A DNA stretch of 64,000 nt, taken from the NCBI GenBank assembly GCA_026419785.1, contig JAODTK010005566.1, positions 124,001 through 188,000 of the forward strand. Direction: 5' to 3'. Of the stretch, positions 37,867-49,400 are shown in pieces. The stretch is from Sclerodactyla briareus (taxonomy: Eukaryota; Echinodermata; Holothuroidea; Dendrochirotida; Sclerodactylidae). Position numbers and translations under genes: made by a program. How positions within the stretch are numbered: position 1 is the first letter of the stretch; every line of letters starts with the position of its first letter. The notes under the pieces were generated by a model that was not told the DNA's origin, did no database searches, and was given only the letters and a program-made list of their open reading frames with translations.

Positions 37867-38849
37867 CTCCTACCTTGGTGATGAGAAGTTGAACCCTCCC
37901 TTATGTGCTGATGCCTTCAACAAAATATGACGTAGGCCAAAGAAGATCAAATAACATACCTGAATTATAAACTCCATACTTTGGAAGATAGCAAGAGATG
38001 TCATTATGGTCTGGAGTGGGTAACTATTGCACCATAGCCGATTTTGCCCCTTAATCCTTCCAAGCACCTGGACTATCCTTTGGTTCAAGTCCGCTACTCC
38101 CACCGGATGGTTTTATTCTTATGAGGTATGAATTGGTAAAAGGTCCTCCTGATATTGACACAACTGGATTTGACTGAATGTGGAGCCGGTGCAAGGATGA
38201 AATACGGGTGCAAGGATTACTGACTTCTGTTTATTGTTGAGGACTGTGGTTATTGGTAACAAAATATAGATGGCCTTGTTTTTTGGCCATCTCTGCCCAC
38301 CATTGTATAATTCTGTGGCATTTTTAGCTTCCTATCCTGAAGGGGGGTTGTATCTTCCCTGTTAAAGGGGAAGTTCTTTTTCCCAAGCAGGGAGGTGAAT
38401 AGTTGAAGAAAAAACAACCCATGCACCCAGCCATCGAGAGTTGAGCAGTGGAATGAAAAATGAGATGAACAGGTTCTGTAGGTCTCACGCACTATATTTC
38501 AAACATAAGTCTGTTTAAACTTTCTGTGTCAACTTTGAATAATGTCAAGGTTAAATTTTATTGGCCTAGCCCTATATTTTCGAAAATCTGAAGAGTTCAA
38601 AATTGTCACATCACAATTAATACCGGTTCTTTAGATGAATTGAAACCAAATTACTTTTGTGAAGTTTTGTAAAGTTTGATAAAATGCCTTGGCCACACCA
38701 TTAAATTTGGGAGGGGAAGCTTGGAGAAAGTACAGACACCAGTTTTTCAAATTTTTGAGTCCAAGACTTGCACTGAGTGTGTTGTATTTTGTGTGGAGTG
38801 TCTATGCTGAAAATGCCTGATAGTTAAAATTTTTGTCCTTTCAGCCCCA
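37867..38849. other. Unassigned single-copy DNA
   Basis: No recognised repeat. Minus-strand frames at 37870-38103 and 38250-38492 have no signature or splice support. Confidence 0.45.
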
Positions 38850-39082
38850 AATCAAATGTTATTCATCATAGTGAAAGTTGAGGTCAAAATGTCAAGGCAT
38901 CATGGGTCAGATTTGCATAATTCATGTGACTGGTTTAACTTCCATGGATTACAACAAAACTTGGTGGATGAAGGCTATCTTGGTGTAATGACAAAATGGA
39001 GGTCTTCATGGGGGTTAGATACTTTTTCCCAATGAGGGCTCAAAAGCGGGGCCTACAGTAGCGGTCTACCCGCCTACAACCA
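38850..39082 (-). mobile_element. Family D 5' fragment, antisense
   Basis: On the minus strand it opens with GTAGGCGGGTAGACCGCTAC, which folds into a short stem. CCCCGCTTTTGAGC, TCATTGGGAA and CCACCAAGTTTTGTTGTAAT follow. These are the first 230 bp of family D. Confidence 0.6.
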
Positions 39083-39395
39083 TGTCTATTCCAACAGGTG
39101 AGGCTTTTCTGGTAAACGTTGGGGATGGTGATTCTCTGGTAAAGCTCATACAGGTGGTGTCGTAAATAAATTGATGTCTCAATCATATTCTTGTGATGCA
39201 ACCGTGGACGCCACCTAGCGTTGGGGACAATTTAATTGTTGGAAAAAATGAGACAGTAGTAGCTGTGGCGAGTCTGGAACCACAGAGCATAAACACTTCC
39301 TTCATCAAAACAGATATTCTTTACCCAGCTAGAGTGAGTAGTGATCTGCTCTTGGTATCACCAAAAATAGTCATGTTAATTAAAACTATTATGCT

Positions 39396-40688
39396 AGGCA
39401 CGGGGATTTTGCGCATTTTGAACGGCAAAATTCGCCTCCCTTTTCCCAAAATGCGCGATATTGCCAAAAAAGGCAAAATGCACGATCGGTGCGATTGCGC
39501 GTCGTTGCGATTCGGGAATTTCAACGTACATTTTTAACACTCAAACACATGACAACGAATGCTTTCTTGGAGAAGGGAGAATCGCAATTAGGGCTCGCCA
39601 AAATTCGCTGGAAAAATGTAATTTCATTCTCTAAGTAACAAACATACAATCTGGAAGTGCATTTACAAAACAATCAATTCTTCAAAGATAATTTAGGTCA
39701 TGTAAACTTCGACATATTTGGAAAATATCTAGAAATTGGGAATATGAAAAAAAGAAACTTGAACTTACTCCGCCGACTACTCGATCACAAATTTTACCAA
39801 ACAGCGAAGCAGCTCATGTATACGGCAATAACATAACGAGGAGCACACATGCCTCCTTAAGCGACCATGGACCGCCGATTGCTAATTATTAGAGATATGC
39901 CTATAAAACAACGAGTCATGTACCACCGCATTAAGTGTTAGAGGCCAGCTCTGTGATCCGATCCACGTCACTAAAATTAGGCAATCTGGCTAATCAGAGC
40001 ATTCTGCTGAGCGGGGTGAATAAACTGACCAATGGAAACATTGCCGCACCCGGGATCACCGATGTATTTTTAGTGCACTGTCTACGGAAAGTTTCAGGTG
40101 TAGCTACAGTGATAGGAATTCAACAGGGGAACACGCAACTTTCAGACATGTCTCCGTGCATGCAATACAACATTACAGAGAACAATATTAATAGTCCTCA
40201 CTACAGCGTCGGTTCACCTGTGATCGTTCCCGCTCACGTAATCCGAGGGCCGGTAGGTTTGTGCAGGAATGTTAACGGTGCATTAATTGTAGCACAAAAT
40301 TATCGGAAGTGACACGATCTGTTGATATGGGGCATGCAGTGTGTTGTACTGAGCGGCGAGTCAAGCGGCTATGCTGTTGCCTTATCGAAACTTTTAAACT
40401 GAACATCGAAAAAGTTTGAACTGCAAGCCCACCCTCCCCAGGGGAAGGTGAGTAAGGAAGACTACCTAGGCCTGCGCCGTGTTGTAATTTAGGATCTTTA
40501 GCACCAGCAATTTTGGTGATTGGATTATTACTGGTTGTTTGTTTTTAGGGATTTTTTTTAAATATGAAAAAATCTTGGTATTCACGAACACATAAATGCG
40601 CGGTGGGGGATTTGTAAAATGCGCGACGAAGACTAGAAATGTGCGATTTTTGCCGCGATTTGCACGATCGCGCAAAATCCCGGGCCTT
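39396..40688. mobile_element. Mutator-like (MULE) DNA transposon, non-autonomous
   Basis: The terminal inverted repeats are AGGCACGGGGATTTTGCGC on the left (39396-39414) and the reverse complement of GCGCAAAATCCCGGGCCTT on the right (40670-40688). Both ends continue inward with CpG-rich ATGCGCGA-type motifs. An exact direct repeat, ACTATTATGCT, flanks the element at 39385-39395 and 40689-40699. The true target duplication is 9-11 bp, because the end base is ambiguous. That length is typical of Mutator-type transposons and longer than the 8 bp of hAT. At 1.29 kb it lacks room for a full transposase. The exact flanks suggest fairly recent insertion. Confidence 0.75.
39935..40312 (+). CDS. Uncharacterised 125-codon frame inside the MULE
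   Basis: This open frame lies centrally between the CpG-rich ends of the transposon. It reads MLEASSVIRSTSLKLGNLAN near the start, HCLRKVSGVATVIGIQQGNT in the middle and VIVPAHVIRGPVGLCRNV near the end. No transposase motif (DDE, zinc finger) is seen. It may be a decayed transposase scrap, a captured host segment, or a chance frame. Its balanced amino-acid make-up, with no low complexity, is the reason to list it. No ribosome-start or splice context decides the start. Confidence 0.25.
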   Translation: MLEASSVIRSTSLKLGNLANQSILLSGVNKLTNGNIAAPGITDVFLVHCLRKVSGVATVIGIQQGNTQLSDMSPCMQYNITENNINSPHYSVGSPVIVPAHVIRGPVGLCRNVNGALIVAQNYRK

Positions 40689-40744
40689 ACTATTATGCTT
40701 CATGTGATTGTTGACACTGTGATTACAACAAAGAACTAGACATT

Positions 40745-41655
40745 TTTGGTAGCGGGTGGTAGGAAACCGCCCACGTGTATATCCCCACTTTTGAGCAATC
40801 AAATTGGGAGGAAGGGAAGTATCGAAACCCCAAAAGACCCCCATTTTGGGCAGAAACCAGACAAAACCTTATCCACCAAGTTTTGTTGTAATTCCATGGG
40901 TGTTGATAGGCAAATGATTATGCAAATTTGACACATATGGCTTTTGAAAGACTTCTAATGGTGAGGAACAAAAAGTAGCCCATGCCAGATTTCGTTTCAA
41001 ATCCGACAAATGTGGAAAATCGCATAAATTTTGCAAGTTTGACCTCGATGCCTTGAAATGACCTCCACATTTTCGGATTCAATATAGTTCGTTCCCACCA
41101 AGTTTGGTTCAATTCTGACAAAGTTTTGGAAAACGCATAAATTCACAAATTTGACCTTTGATGACATTGAAATGACCTCCACATTTAGGGGATCAACTAT
41201 AGTCCCTACCCACAAAGTTTCGTTCAAATCCGACTAAATTTGAAAATTTCGGAAAGGAAAAAATTATGAAAACTTAGCGGCCCCCAGCATTCAGCGAGTG
41301 CCCAATTTCGAACTTCATCCCAAGATTTCACTAGGGCGGACACGAGTACCAAGTTTCGATCCATGGATAAAGCAGTTTGTAAAGAGTTTTTAGTGCGTAA
41401 CGGGAGAGGAAAGGAAAATCTTCCATCGTTGGAAATTATTGCAAATTAGCGGACCCCGGTCATTGTGGCGACGCCCACTTTCGAACTCATCCAAGATTCC
41501 ACTAAGGCGGACATGTGTGCAAAGTTTCGGCTCAAACGGACAAATTGTTGGAGAGTTTATTGCGGCTAAACAAGAATGCGGGCCGGCGGATGCGGACGGC
41601 GGCTGCGGAGACGCGAAGCCAAAACCCATAATCCCGAAGTGGGGATATAATAAAC
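40745..41655 (+). mobile_element. Family D hairpin-ended repeat, copy 2
   Basis: The 5' stem lies around GCGGGTGGTAGGAAACCGCC (40753-40772). Three tandem blocks of CCACCAAGTTTCGTTCAAAT and TGAAATGACCTCC follow. Then comes a GCGG-rich end, and a perfect 3' hairpin ATCCC-GAAGTG-GGGAT (41631-41646) followed by ATAATAA. It is the best-preserved D copy in the window. Confidence 0.7.
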
Positions 41656-42331
41656 AGCTATGTGTACCATTGGGTGTACATTGGTAATTACGCTGTAAAT
41701 CTTGTCATAAGGTGACTGTTAAAAGGGGGACTGTCTCATAGATGGACAACACTATGTGTTTATAGTCAAAGACAAAGGTGTCTTGTTGTGGTTTACTTCA
41801 TTGTCAAGAGGATGAGGGTGTGATATTGTCATATAAGGCGGGCTGTATGGAAGATCCCGTGAGTGAATGATGCTTATCAAAAATCAGGTGACTCCCGTTT
41901 ATTGTGGTAAGTGGATCTGATTTATGGTATGACTCCAGGAAGAGGAAATGGTGCTATAGGCCAGTGGACCCAGTATATGATGACTTTGATGGTGTGTCCT
42001 CTGCATGGTTGTTTGTTATGCGGATAAACCTACCCAACAACGAAGAAAGGTCCCCAAAAGTAACCCTCCGTGCATTGGCCTCCTTCAGAAAGGATGGATA
42101 GTGGCTTCCAAATGTTGTCGGTTGGGACAGAAGCCATAGGTGTTGAGCTGCTATGAATCTATACAATCTTGGACAAAACTGTTGGGGATGCATCCACCTT
42201 ACAAACACCCAGCTCAGTCCTCTGGTAGTTAGAGCTCATAGGAATTGTACTTGCTCCTTGGCAGTATTTGTAAAGTCCATCTACTTCACATAAGACATTT
42301 CATGTACTCTCCAGCAAGGTGGAAAAGATTG
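41656..42331. other. Unassigned single-copy DNA
   Basis: Overlapping frames of 65-85 codons on both strands at 41904-42208 have no known signature. No repeat recognised. Confidence 0.4.
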
Positions 42332-42397
42332 TTTTTAGCTCAACCAGAGCTCAAAGCAGCTACGCTGGTTGAGCTATCGGAATCTGCATGTCACTCT

Positions 42398-42459
<62 letters not shown>

Positions 42460-43019
42460 ATCTATCTATCTATCCATCCATCCATCCATCCATCCATCCA
42501 TCCAGTGTGTGTGTCAACAATAGCCTTTTTGGTCCCAAAACCGTCATTCTGTAGGGATGTACGACCAAATTGGACACAAGGTCATTGATCCATAAGACAT
42601 GTTTGACTTTGTGAAGGTCAAGGTCAAAGGTCATTCAAGGGGCAGTATAGGCAATTATGTGTAAAATTTCAAAATGTATCTCCTCCTACAAATTTTGTTG
42701 CACGTGCTGATGTTCGGTCATTATGACAGTCTAACAGCCCTAACCTTCGGGGTGTTCAGGAATTTTTGGTCCAAGGTGGGCTTGGACCTAAGGGCCCAGT
42801 CTATAAAGGTTCAAACAATGCGTACTAAAATGAATATCCTCCCACAAGCTTCAATTGATTTTCTTCAAAAATTACATGAAGGTCCCTTGGATAGAGGGCC
42901 TTCGGGGGGGGGGGGGGGGGGGGGGGGGTTCAAGAATTTTGGGCTCGGTGCCCAGTTTGGTCCCCAGGGCCCATTATATGGAACACCACAAAATCTTGTA
43001 TCTCCTACAAATTTTGTTG

Positions 43020-43890
43020 CACAGTGCTGATGTTCAGTCATAATGGAGACTAATAGCGTACCTTAATGTTGCTCAGGGATTAGGTCCCTAGGCCAGTGTG
43101 GGCCCAAGGGCCATCATGTAGAATTATGCAAAATGCTTCTCCTCTTACTACGTTCAGTGCATGGTGCTGACATTTGCTCATAATGATGGTCTTACAGCCA
43201 TACCTTTGGAGTTTTCAGGAATTTTTGGTCCAAGGTCCCACTTGGATCCATGGGATCGTTTTATGAAATTTCACACAATGGTACATGAATGCAATCTCCT
43301 CCCGCAATATTTTCTTTGAAGTTACATGTAATGGTCCTTGGGTAGAGGGCCATCAGGAGTGTTCTGGAATTTTGGGTTCAGGGCCCAGTTTGGGCCTTAG
43401 GGCCTGATATATCCAAAATCTTGTTCCTCCTTCAAATTTTGTTGCACAGTGCTGATGTTCAGTCATAATGGAGACTAATAGCGTACCTTAATGTTGCTCA
43501 GGGATTAGGTCCCTAGGCCCAGTGTGGGGCCAAGGCCCCTCTTAGAATCATGCAAATGCTTCTCCTCTACTAATTTCAGTGCATGGTGCTGACATTTGCT
43601 CATAATGATGGTCTTACAGCCATACCTTTGGAGTTTTCAGGAATTTTTGGTCCAAGGTCCCACTTGGATCCATGGGATCGTTTTATGAAATTTCACACAA
43701 TGGTACATGAATGCAATCTCCTCCCGCAATATTTTCTTTGAAGTTACATGTAATGGTCCTTGGGTAGAGGGCCATCAGGAGTGTTCTGGAATTTTGGGTT
43801 CAGGGCCCAGTTTGGGCCTTAGGGCCTGATATATCCAAAATCTTGTTCCTCCTTCAAATTTTGTTGCACACTGCTGATGTTCAGTATTAT
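43020..43890 (+). repeat. Near-identical 422-425 bp tandem units within H
   Basis: Blocks such as GGAGACTAATAGCGTACC (43044 and 43469) and TACCTTTGGAGTTTTCAGG (43201 and 43623) recur at 422-425 bp spacing. Long identical runs join them, for example through GATCGTTTTATGAAATTTCA. Other H units in the window are far more diverged, so this pair reflects a recent unit duplication or an assembly slip. Confidence 0.8.
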
Positions 43891-44032
43891 TGGTGGTCTA
43901 ATAGCCGTAACCTCAGGGTGCCCAGGGATCTAGGTCCCAGGGCTCAGGGGCCGGTTTTTTACCAATCATGTGGCAGGATGCCAAATCCCTTCGCCTCGTA
44001 CAAAATTTTAATGCACAGTGCTGGCATTCAAT

Positions 44033-44860
44033 CATTACTAGGACTGTGTAGGCGGGTTAAAACGCTCAAGGTATATCCCCGCTTTTGAGCAATCATTGGG
44101 AAGAAAGTGTCTAGCACCCCATAAAGACCCCCATTTTGCTCAGGAACCAAGATAAACTTCATCCACCAAGTTTTTTGCAATCCATGGAAGTTAATGGGCA
44201 CATGAATATGCAAATTTGACTAACGATGGCTTTGAAATGACTTCTAACTTCGTGAGGAACAAATGTAGCCCCCATCCACCAAGTTTTGTTTTCAAATCTA
44301 CAAAGTTTGGAAAATCGCATATGTTTCAAGTGAATCGGTTAAAGCTCTAGTTTTGCAGAAAGAATCAAATGACCGCTGTGTGGGTCCAATGCAGCGAAAA
44401 CTAAAGTGGGTCCCAAAACGATCACCACGTTCTGAAACGCGCAAATCTGCGAAAAAGTCAGTTCGTCAAAAAAATCCAAGATGGCCGCCGTTGAAGGGGT
44501 GTGGCTACGCACACTTTCAAACTTGTTCAAGATTTCACATGACGAACAGGGGTGCCAAGTTTCAAGTAATTCGGACAATGCGTTGGAGAGCTAGAGCGTT
44601 AACGAGAAAAGAATGCGTTCAAGTCGAAATCCACGATGGCCATCGCCAAAGTGGTTTTGTTGTGGCGCGCCCCACTTTCGAACTTATCCGAGATTCATTC
44701 ATGACAAACATTGGTGCCAAGTTTCGAGTGAATCAGACAATGCGTTGAAGAGCTAGGAGCGCTAACGAGAAATGCGGCGGAGACAGAGAGGGAGCAGCCA
44801 TGGACGACGGCGCAGCCAAAACCATGATACCCCCTGGACACCACAGTGTCCCAAAGATAT
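44033..44860 (+). mobile_element. Family D copy nested inside H
   Basis: Family D starts at GTGTAGGCGGGTT (44046) and ends near CAAAGATATA (44860). It contains AAGATTTCACATGACGAAC, CAAGATGGCCGCCG, AAGATTCATTCATGACAAAC and a GCAGCCAAAACCATGATACC end. The H sequence on both sides joins as ATCATTA plus ATGATGGTCT, which matches an uninterrupted H unit. That fixes the insertion point and shows D is the younger element here. No clear target duplication is visible. Confidence 0.7.
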
Positions 44861-45467
44861 AATGATGGTCTAACAGCCATACCTTTGGTGCCCTGGAATC
44901 TTCAGGAATTCTTGGTCCAAGATCCCACATTTCATTAATTTCACACAATGGTACTTGAAATGCATCTCCTCCCCATAAGCTTCAATTTTTTCAATTTGAT
45001 TTTTCAAGTACATGTATCAGTCCTTGTGTAGGGGGAATGGGGGTGTTCAGGAAGTTTGGGCCCAGGGCCAGTTTGGGCAAGGCCCCAATATATGAAATTC
45101 TGCCAAAATCTTGTATCTCTTTCTGCTTGCACAGTGCTGATGTTCAGTCAAAGTGATGGTCTAATAGCCAATACCTTCAGGGTGCCAGGATTTAGGACCC
45201 AAGGCCCAGTGTCACTGTGGTGCCCTGCAGCCCATTATTTGGGAACTGTTTATTGATGGCTAGAACATCTTTGGATCTTTTAGATAATGAAGATCATGGT
45301 CTCAAAAGAAAAAAACTCGTTAAAGGGGCACAATCGGCCATGTTTGAACTGCCTCATTGGCTCGGATCTTTTACAACATTATCAAACATTTATCACAGAA
45401 TTGTACATTCCTCTTGGTAAGTTGTTGCGGTGTTTTGAGCTCAGCACCATTGGTGCCGTCTTGTTAG

Positions 45468-45640
45468 GGGTTCCTTGTTATAGCAAAGGGAACAGATGCA
45501 GTCAGGTTGCATATGTGTGTTTGTGCGTGTGTGACGCTGCTTGGGGACACTGTAACTCAAGCAAGGACATGAAGCTGAACACTTTGATATGCATGTGGAT
45601 GTTAATGCCATCTGGGGTTTGTTTTTTTACCCTTTAGCCA
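45468..45640 (+). mobile_element. C-like element 5' end abutting the H 3' end
   Basis: A hairpin GTTCCTTG...CAAAGGGAAC (45470-45493) begins 4-5 bp after the H terminus. It is followed by a GT-rich stretch (45510-45535), GCTTGGGGACACTGTAACTC and ACATGAAGCTGAACACTTTG. This order mirrors family C (hairpin, GT microsatellite, ACACGATAACTC, GATGAAGCTCATACTTGG). It looks like a diverged relative cut short after about 170 bp. Confidence 0.5.
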
Positions 45641-48600
45641 CATGTTCAACCTCATGAATCGCATAGGCAAGGAACCACAGTGCCCGTGGGCCCTTGTTTC
45701 TCAACTCTGACAAGCTGTTACTAAACCCAAAGCGACCCTTCCCCTTGCCCCTCGCCCCTTTACAGCATATGTCCCTCCATTGTCTGTCTGGACTGTTTCA
45801 GCCCATAATGACTAGAACGATCCAGCCTGAAAAGTACCGGCTCTGCCGGCTACTCACTGGCCCGATGATCTCAGGACATATCTTGGAACAAACTGTTGGG
45901 ACACCCCCGCTTCCCGTTCAATGTTGGCACGTTGACCGGAACATCGGAAACTTGTTTGGGGGAGCGGGAAGTCGGAAGGGGATTTGTTTCCACGAATGCT
46001 TAATCCGGCAGGAAACACAAAAAACAATGGCAGTGAAAGAAAAGTTGGTTAGGTCTTGTGTCAAATATTGATGTCTAAGATGTAGTGGGCCCTCCACAAT
46101 AAGATCCTGAGAGCAGCTCCACTCACTCTTCAATAGTCCCAGGTATGTCATATGAATGTTTGAAGCTAAATCTTCAATGTCACAGTATCATCATTCCGGT
46201 CAATTCACATTCAGGTTACTTCACTATACGCTATCTATATATATATAACTAGACCACACTGCCAGGATATGTGCTGGTGACTACAGTTCCTCTGAGAGCT
46301 GTTACAAATGTTAACCCTTCCTCCGCAGTAGAATCACCACACTCTTCAGTTGGGGCGGGCAATGATTTCATGGGGGGGGGGGGGGGGGGGGGGGGGGGGG
46401 TACTCTTGGAACTTGTTTGATGCAATCCTGGGGGGGGCCCAGGAGAAAGCCATCCCATGGCTGATTTGAGAAAGTGAACAGCGTTTCAGAGGAAAAGATC
46501 AGAACGTTGCAAAAACCTTTGTGAGAAAATCAGGACCTTGTCTATTGTAAAAGGTCTGTCTTTTGCTCAACAGTATAATACAACATTTCAGTTGAGAGAA
46601 TATCATTTGTTGAATAAATATTGTTACAACATATAGTAGTATAGTAGCTTTAAAAAAACTCATAATCGAAACTTGTACTGATATTGATGTCCTTGTTATG
46701 TGTAATTGTAATTACATGCCTCCTGAGGTGCTCTTTCCAAACTGGATTGTTAGAATGAGATGGCAGCCATACATAACATCATTTCTAGACAAGCTATAAT
46801 TCACTTACTATGGTAGAGATATCAAAATCAGAATAGTTCCAATCAAAACTATGCGCTCCAGTATGTATAGCAGATAAATTTTGAAGAGAACAGTATTTTC
46901 CCTGGTAATGGTAGTAGATAGGTGTTGACAGAAGGAAACTTGAGTATGGAGGGATCGTGGGGGTCCCTATCAGAAATAAATTGCATGTGGGGACTCAGGC
47001 CAATTTCCTAATAGCAGTGTAATATTTTGTTTGACATTAGGCCAAGCTTTCCCAATGTTCGCAAACTGGATCATTGGCTAAGGTCAAGGACATGGTAAAC
47101 AAGGAGAGCAAATAAAATATTTTGGCATGGAGGGATTTTTTTCTGAGGAAAGTTGAATGCAAGCTTACCACTCATTCAATTAAACAAGTTAGCCCCCAGC
47201 TATACTGTGCCTTTAATATGCTTTTATTGGGTGCTGTGGCTGGGAAACTAGCTCCCTCAGAAGGGGGCATCTGCTGAACTCCTTGGTAGTTTTATTTTCA
47301 ACCTTGTGATGGGTTCAACCACATAGTTGAGGGCTTAAAGTGGTGACTGTTTATAATTCTGCAAAAATGTGCACATTAAAACTAGGCCATACTGGTTGTA
47401 GGCTATTCTATGCCCCCGGGCCCACAGTTCAGTTATATGTTATGAACGAACATGGGAAATGGTGAGTAGACACTGAGACTGCTTGAGCTGCTCACTTGCA
47501 GCTGGCTGAAAACTACAAGTTGGCAACATCTACGATCTACCAGGAACTGATGAAAGGTTCTCCACAAATAACTGCAGCGATATGCCTTGCATGCAACCAG
47601 TAGCGTAGATACCGATCATATGTTTATGGAATTCCTTACACTATGCAATCAGCATGTGTTACTATCATTAAGTCTCATTTGGAGTGCTACAAATTTCTGA
47701 GATTTGGAAGCTACGTACTAGCTTTTGCAGCGTTTTTATGGATAACTGAATATGATTGCAGCATCACTCGTGTTGCTCAGAAGACTATAGATGTGACTAT
47801 TTATTATAATATCATATTAATTATATGCCTACAATGTGCAAGAAAGTTGTGAATCTTGCTATCTTTGCCCCTTCAAATTGATGGAACCTCCTATATAGTC
47901 CATCAAATAGAACTCCTCAATATACGAAATATATGTTGAGGAGGTCTTAGTAAACAGCAGTTACCTACCTAACCTTGATTATGTTGCATGGAAGTCCCAA
48001 ACCAACCCTGACAATTTATTTCTAACATGAGACATGCCCCTTTTTCCAATTTTCGACAGAACTGTATCCCTAGTTCTTGCATGTACACCATCTCTGTGAG
48101 TAATGTAGCTATTATCTTTGTGGAATTTGGGTCATGTATAGCGGTCATAAACATGTTTTTCACGTATGAACTGATCCCCACAGGTATATGAGTCAGCCAG
48201 TTTTATACACCATTCATATTCTGTTACCCACCACATCAGGTTTATGTAGCAATAAATTACTGATTCCCCTTAATGTGTCACTGTGGAAGAAGTTATCATA
48301 CAAATATCTTGGACAGATGCCAGTGGTCATTACAAGAACTGGGGGGGTACTTGGGAGGATGTCCATCCATTTGTATTGTACTGACATCAGTAGTTCTTCA
48401 CTGTGATTGCTGGGTTAACTGTCTCATTTATTGATATATTATGAATTAGTATTTGTATGCTGCCACTGTTCAGCCTCTACGCAAGTGGCATATTGCCAAG
48501 CTTCTCCGTTTGGAGGGGGTGTTGTCCTACGTCTTTGAGGATATTTTGGAATAGGGTCCTGGATGCAGTTTGGAGCAACATTTCCTATCTTTCGCAGTAA

Positions 48601-48870
48601 ACTTTGTGTCAGGAATAGACAATTTTTTGGCAAAATTTTTCAGACCCCATTATTAATTGGTGAGGGGGGTAGAATCACAACACTTTGGAGAGGGGGGACC
48701 TTGCCCTTCCCCATTGACAATGCAAGTGCTCTATACTCTCTTACATGTCTATTAATTTGCTGATTTTAGCAGTGGAAAAAACAAACTATATATTGTGTCT
48801 GTCATTAGTGGTCAAGGTGACTCAAAGGGAGGAAGGTTACGGGCGTTAGGTCAAGGTCATTCAAGGATGT
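45641..48870. other. Largely single-copy DNA with one poly-G run
   Basis: Contains a run of about 29 G at 46372-46400. A plus-strand frame of 125 codons at 45694-46071 (with QPEKYRLCRLLTGPMISG and HVDRNIGNLFGGAGSRKG) is protein-like but matches no family I know and lacks splice support. Other frames (47643-47852, 48188-48406) are short. Much of this could be intron. Confidence 0.4.
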
Positions 48871-49000
48871 GAGAGGGCAACCTTAAAAAGGTTGCTATCA
48901 CGATATCTAACAAACGCAAGCAGGTTCGCGTTTGAGTCAGCTCCTGATTGCTAATCAATACCATGTTACATGTTTACATTCAATTCTGAATGTAGTGTTT
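48870..49000 (+). repeat. Perfect hairpin end of another repeat family
   Basis: GCAACCTT-AAA-AAGGTTGC at 48877-48895 is a perfect 8-bp stem. It is followed by TATCACGATATCTAACAAACG. Upstream, AAGGTCATTCAAGG and AGGTCAAGGTCA-type motifs recur. It resembles the 5' ends of families A and C (hairpin followed by a GATATCT motif), but only a short piece is recognisable. Confidence 0.45.
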
Positions 49001-49091
49001 CACTGCAGCATACACGCAGGGTGAAATTATAGTGTAAAACCTCCTCTGTACTTGGTGATCCTGTGACAACTTACTGAACCCAAAACTTAAT

Positions 49092-49400
49092 GAGGAGGCG
49101 GCTAGCTCAGCGGTAGAGCCGGACTTAAGATCACTAGATTGCTAGTTCGAATCCCAGTGAAAAGCCCAAGGGCTTTTCCGCAGTGGTTAGCAAGGCATTC
49201 TCCTCGAAGGTCTCCACGCTACCCAGTTGTAAAAAGTGGGTTAACTGTGAGGTAACGCCGCTTCATTGGCTGCCAGAGTGTAGTAGTCGTGAGCGAACGT
49301 GCAAACCTGGGTGGTGCAGGCAAGGTTTCCATAAGGGTTACCAATGACCAGGGGATTGAGTTTGCTAGTCGTGTGAAGAGAGCGCTGCCTTGATACAAGA
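49092..49400 (+). mobile_element. tRNA-derived SINE, copy 1
   Basis: The head resembles a tRNA gene. The A box region is CTAGCTCAGCGGTAGAGC (49104-49121), the anticodon-loop-like stretch is ACTTAAGAT (TAA, Leu-like), and the B box is AGTTCGAATCCC (49144-49155). The body shares GTTACCAATGACCAGGGG with the SINE at 51778. A worn GTGAAGAGAGCGCTG tail follows. The body beyond the tRNA-like head shows it is a SINE and not a working tRNA gene. Confidence 0.7.

Larger units (their letters stand above)
42332..45465 (+). mobile_element. Family H copy 4, full length with nested family D
   Basis: The 5' hairpin region starts TTTTTAGCTCAACCAG (42332). CTAT and CATC microsatellites follow (42393-42505), then the AGGTCA array at 42615-42633, and then several units of about 422-425 bp. 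Family D interrupts it at 44033-44860, after which H resumes with ATGATGGTCTAACAGCC. The 3' end is the hairpin AGCACC-ATT-GGTGC at about 45443-45456, with TTGTT at 45461-45465. The poly-Tyr/Leu/Ser/Ile frames at 42245-42588 are translations of the microsatellite. Confidence 0.75.

Noticed and set aside
42245-42588. Frames rich in Tyr-Leu-Ser-Ile repeats
   Set aside because: They are translations of the CTAT and CATC microsatellites in family H; all frames stay open because the repeat lacks stops.
49092-49170. Working tRNA-Leu gene
   Set aside because: The A and B boxes are present, but the acceptor stem does not close and a SINE body follows.
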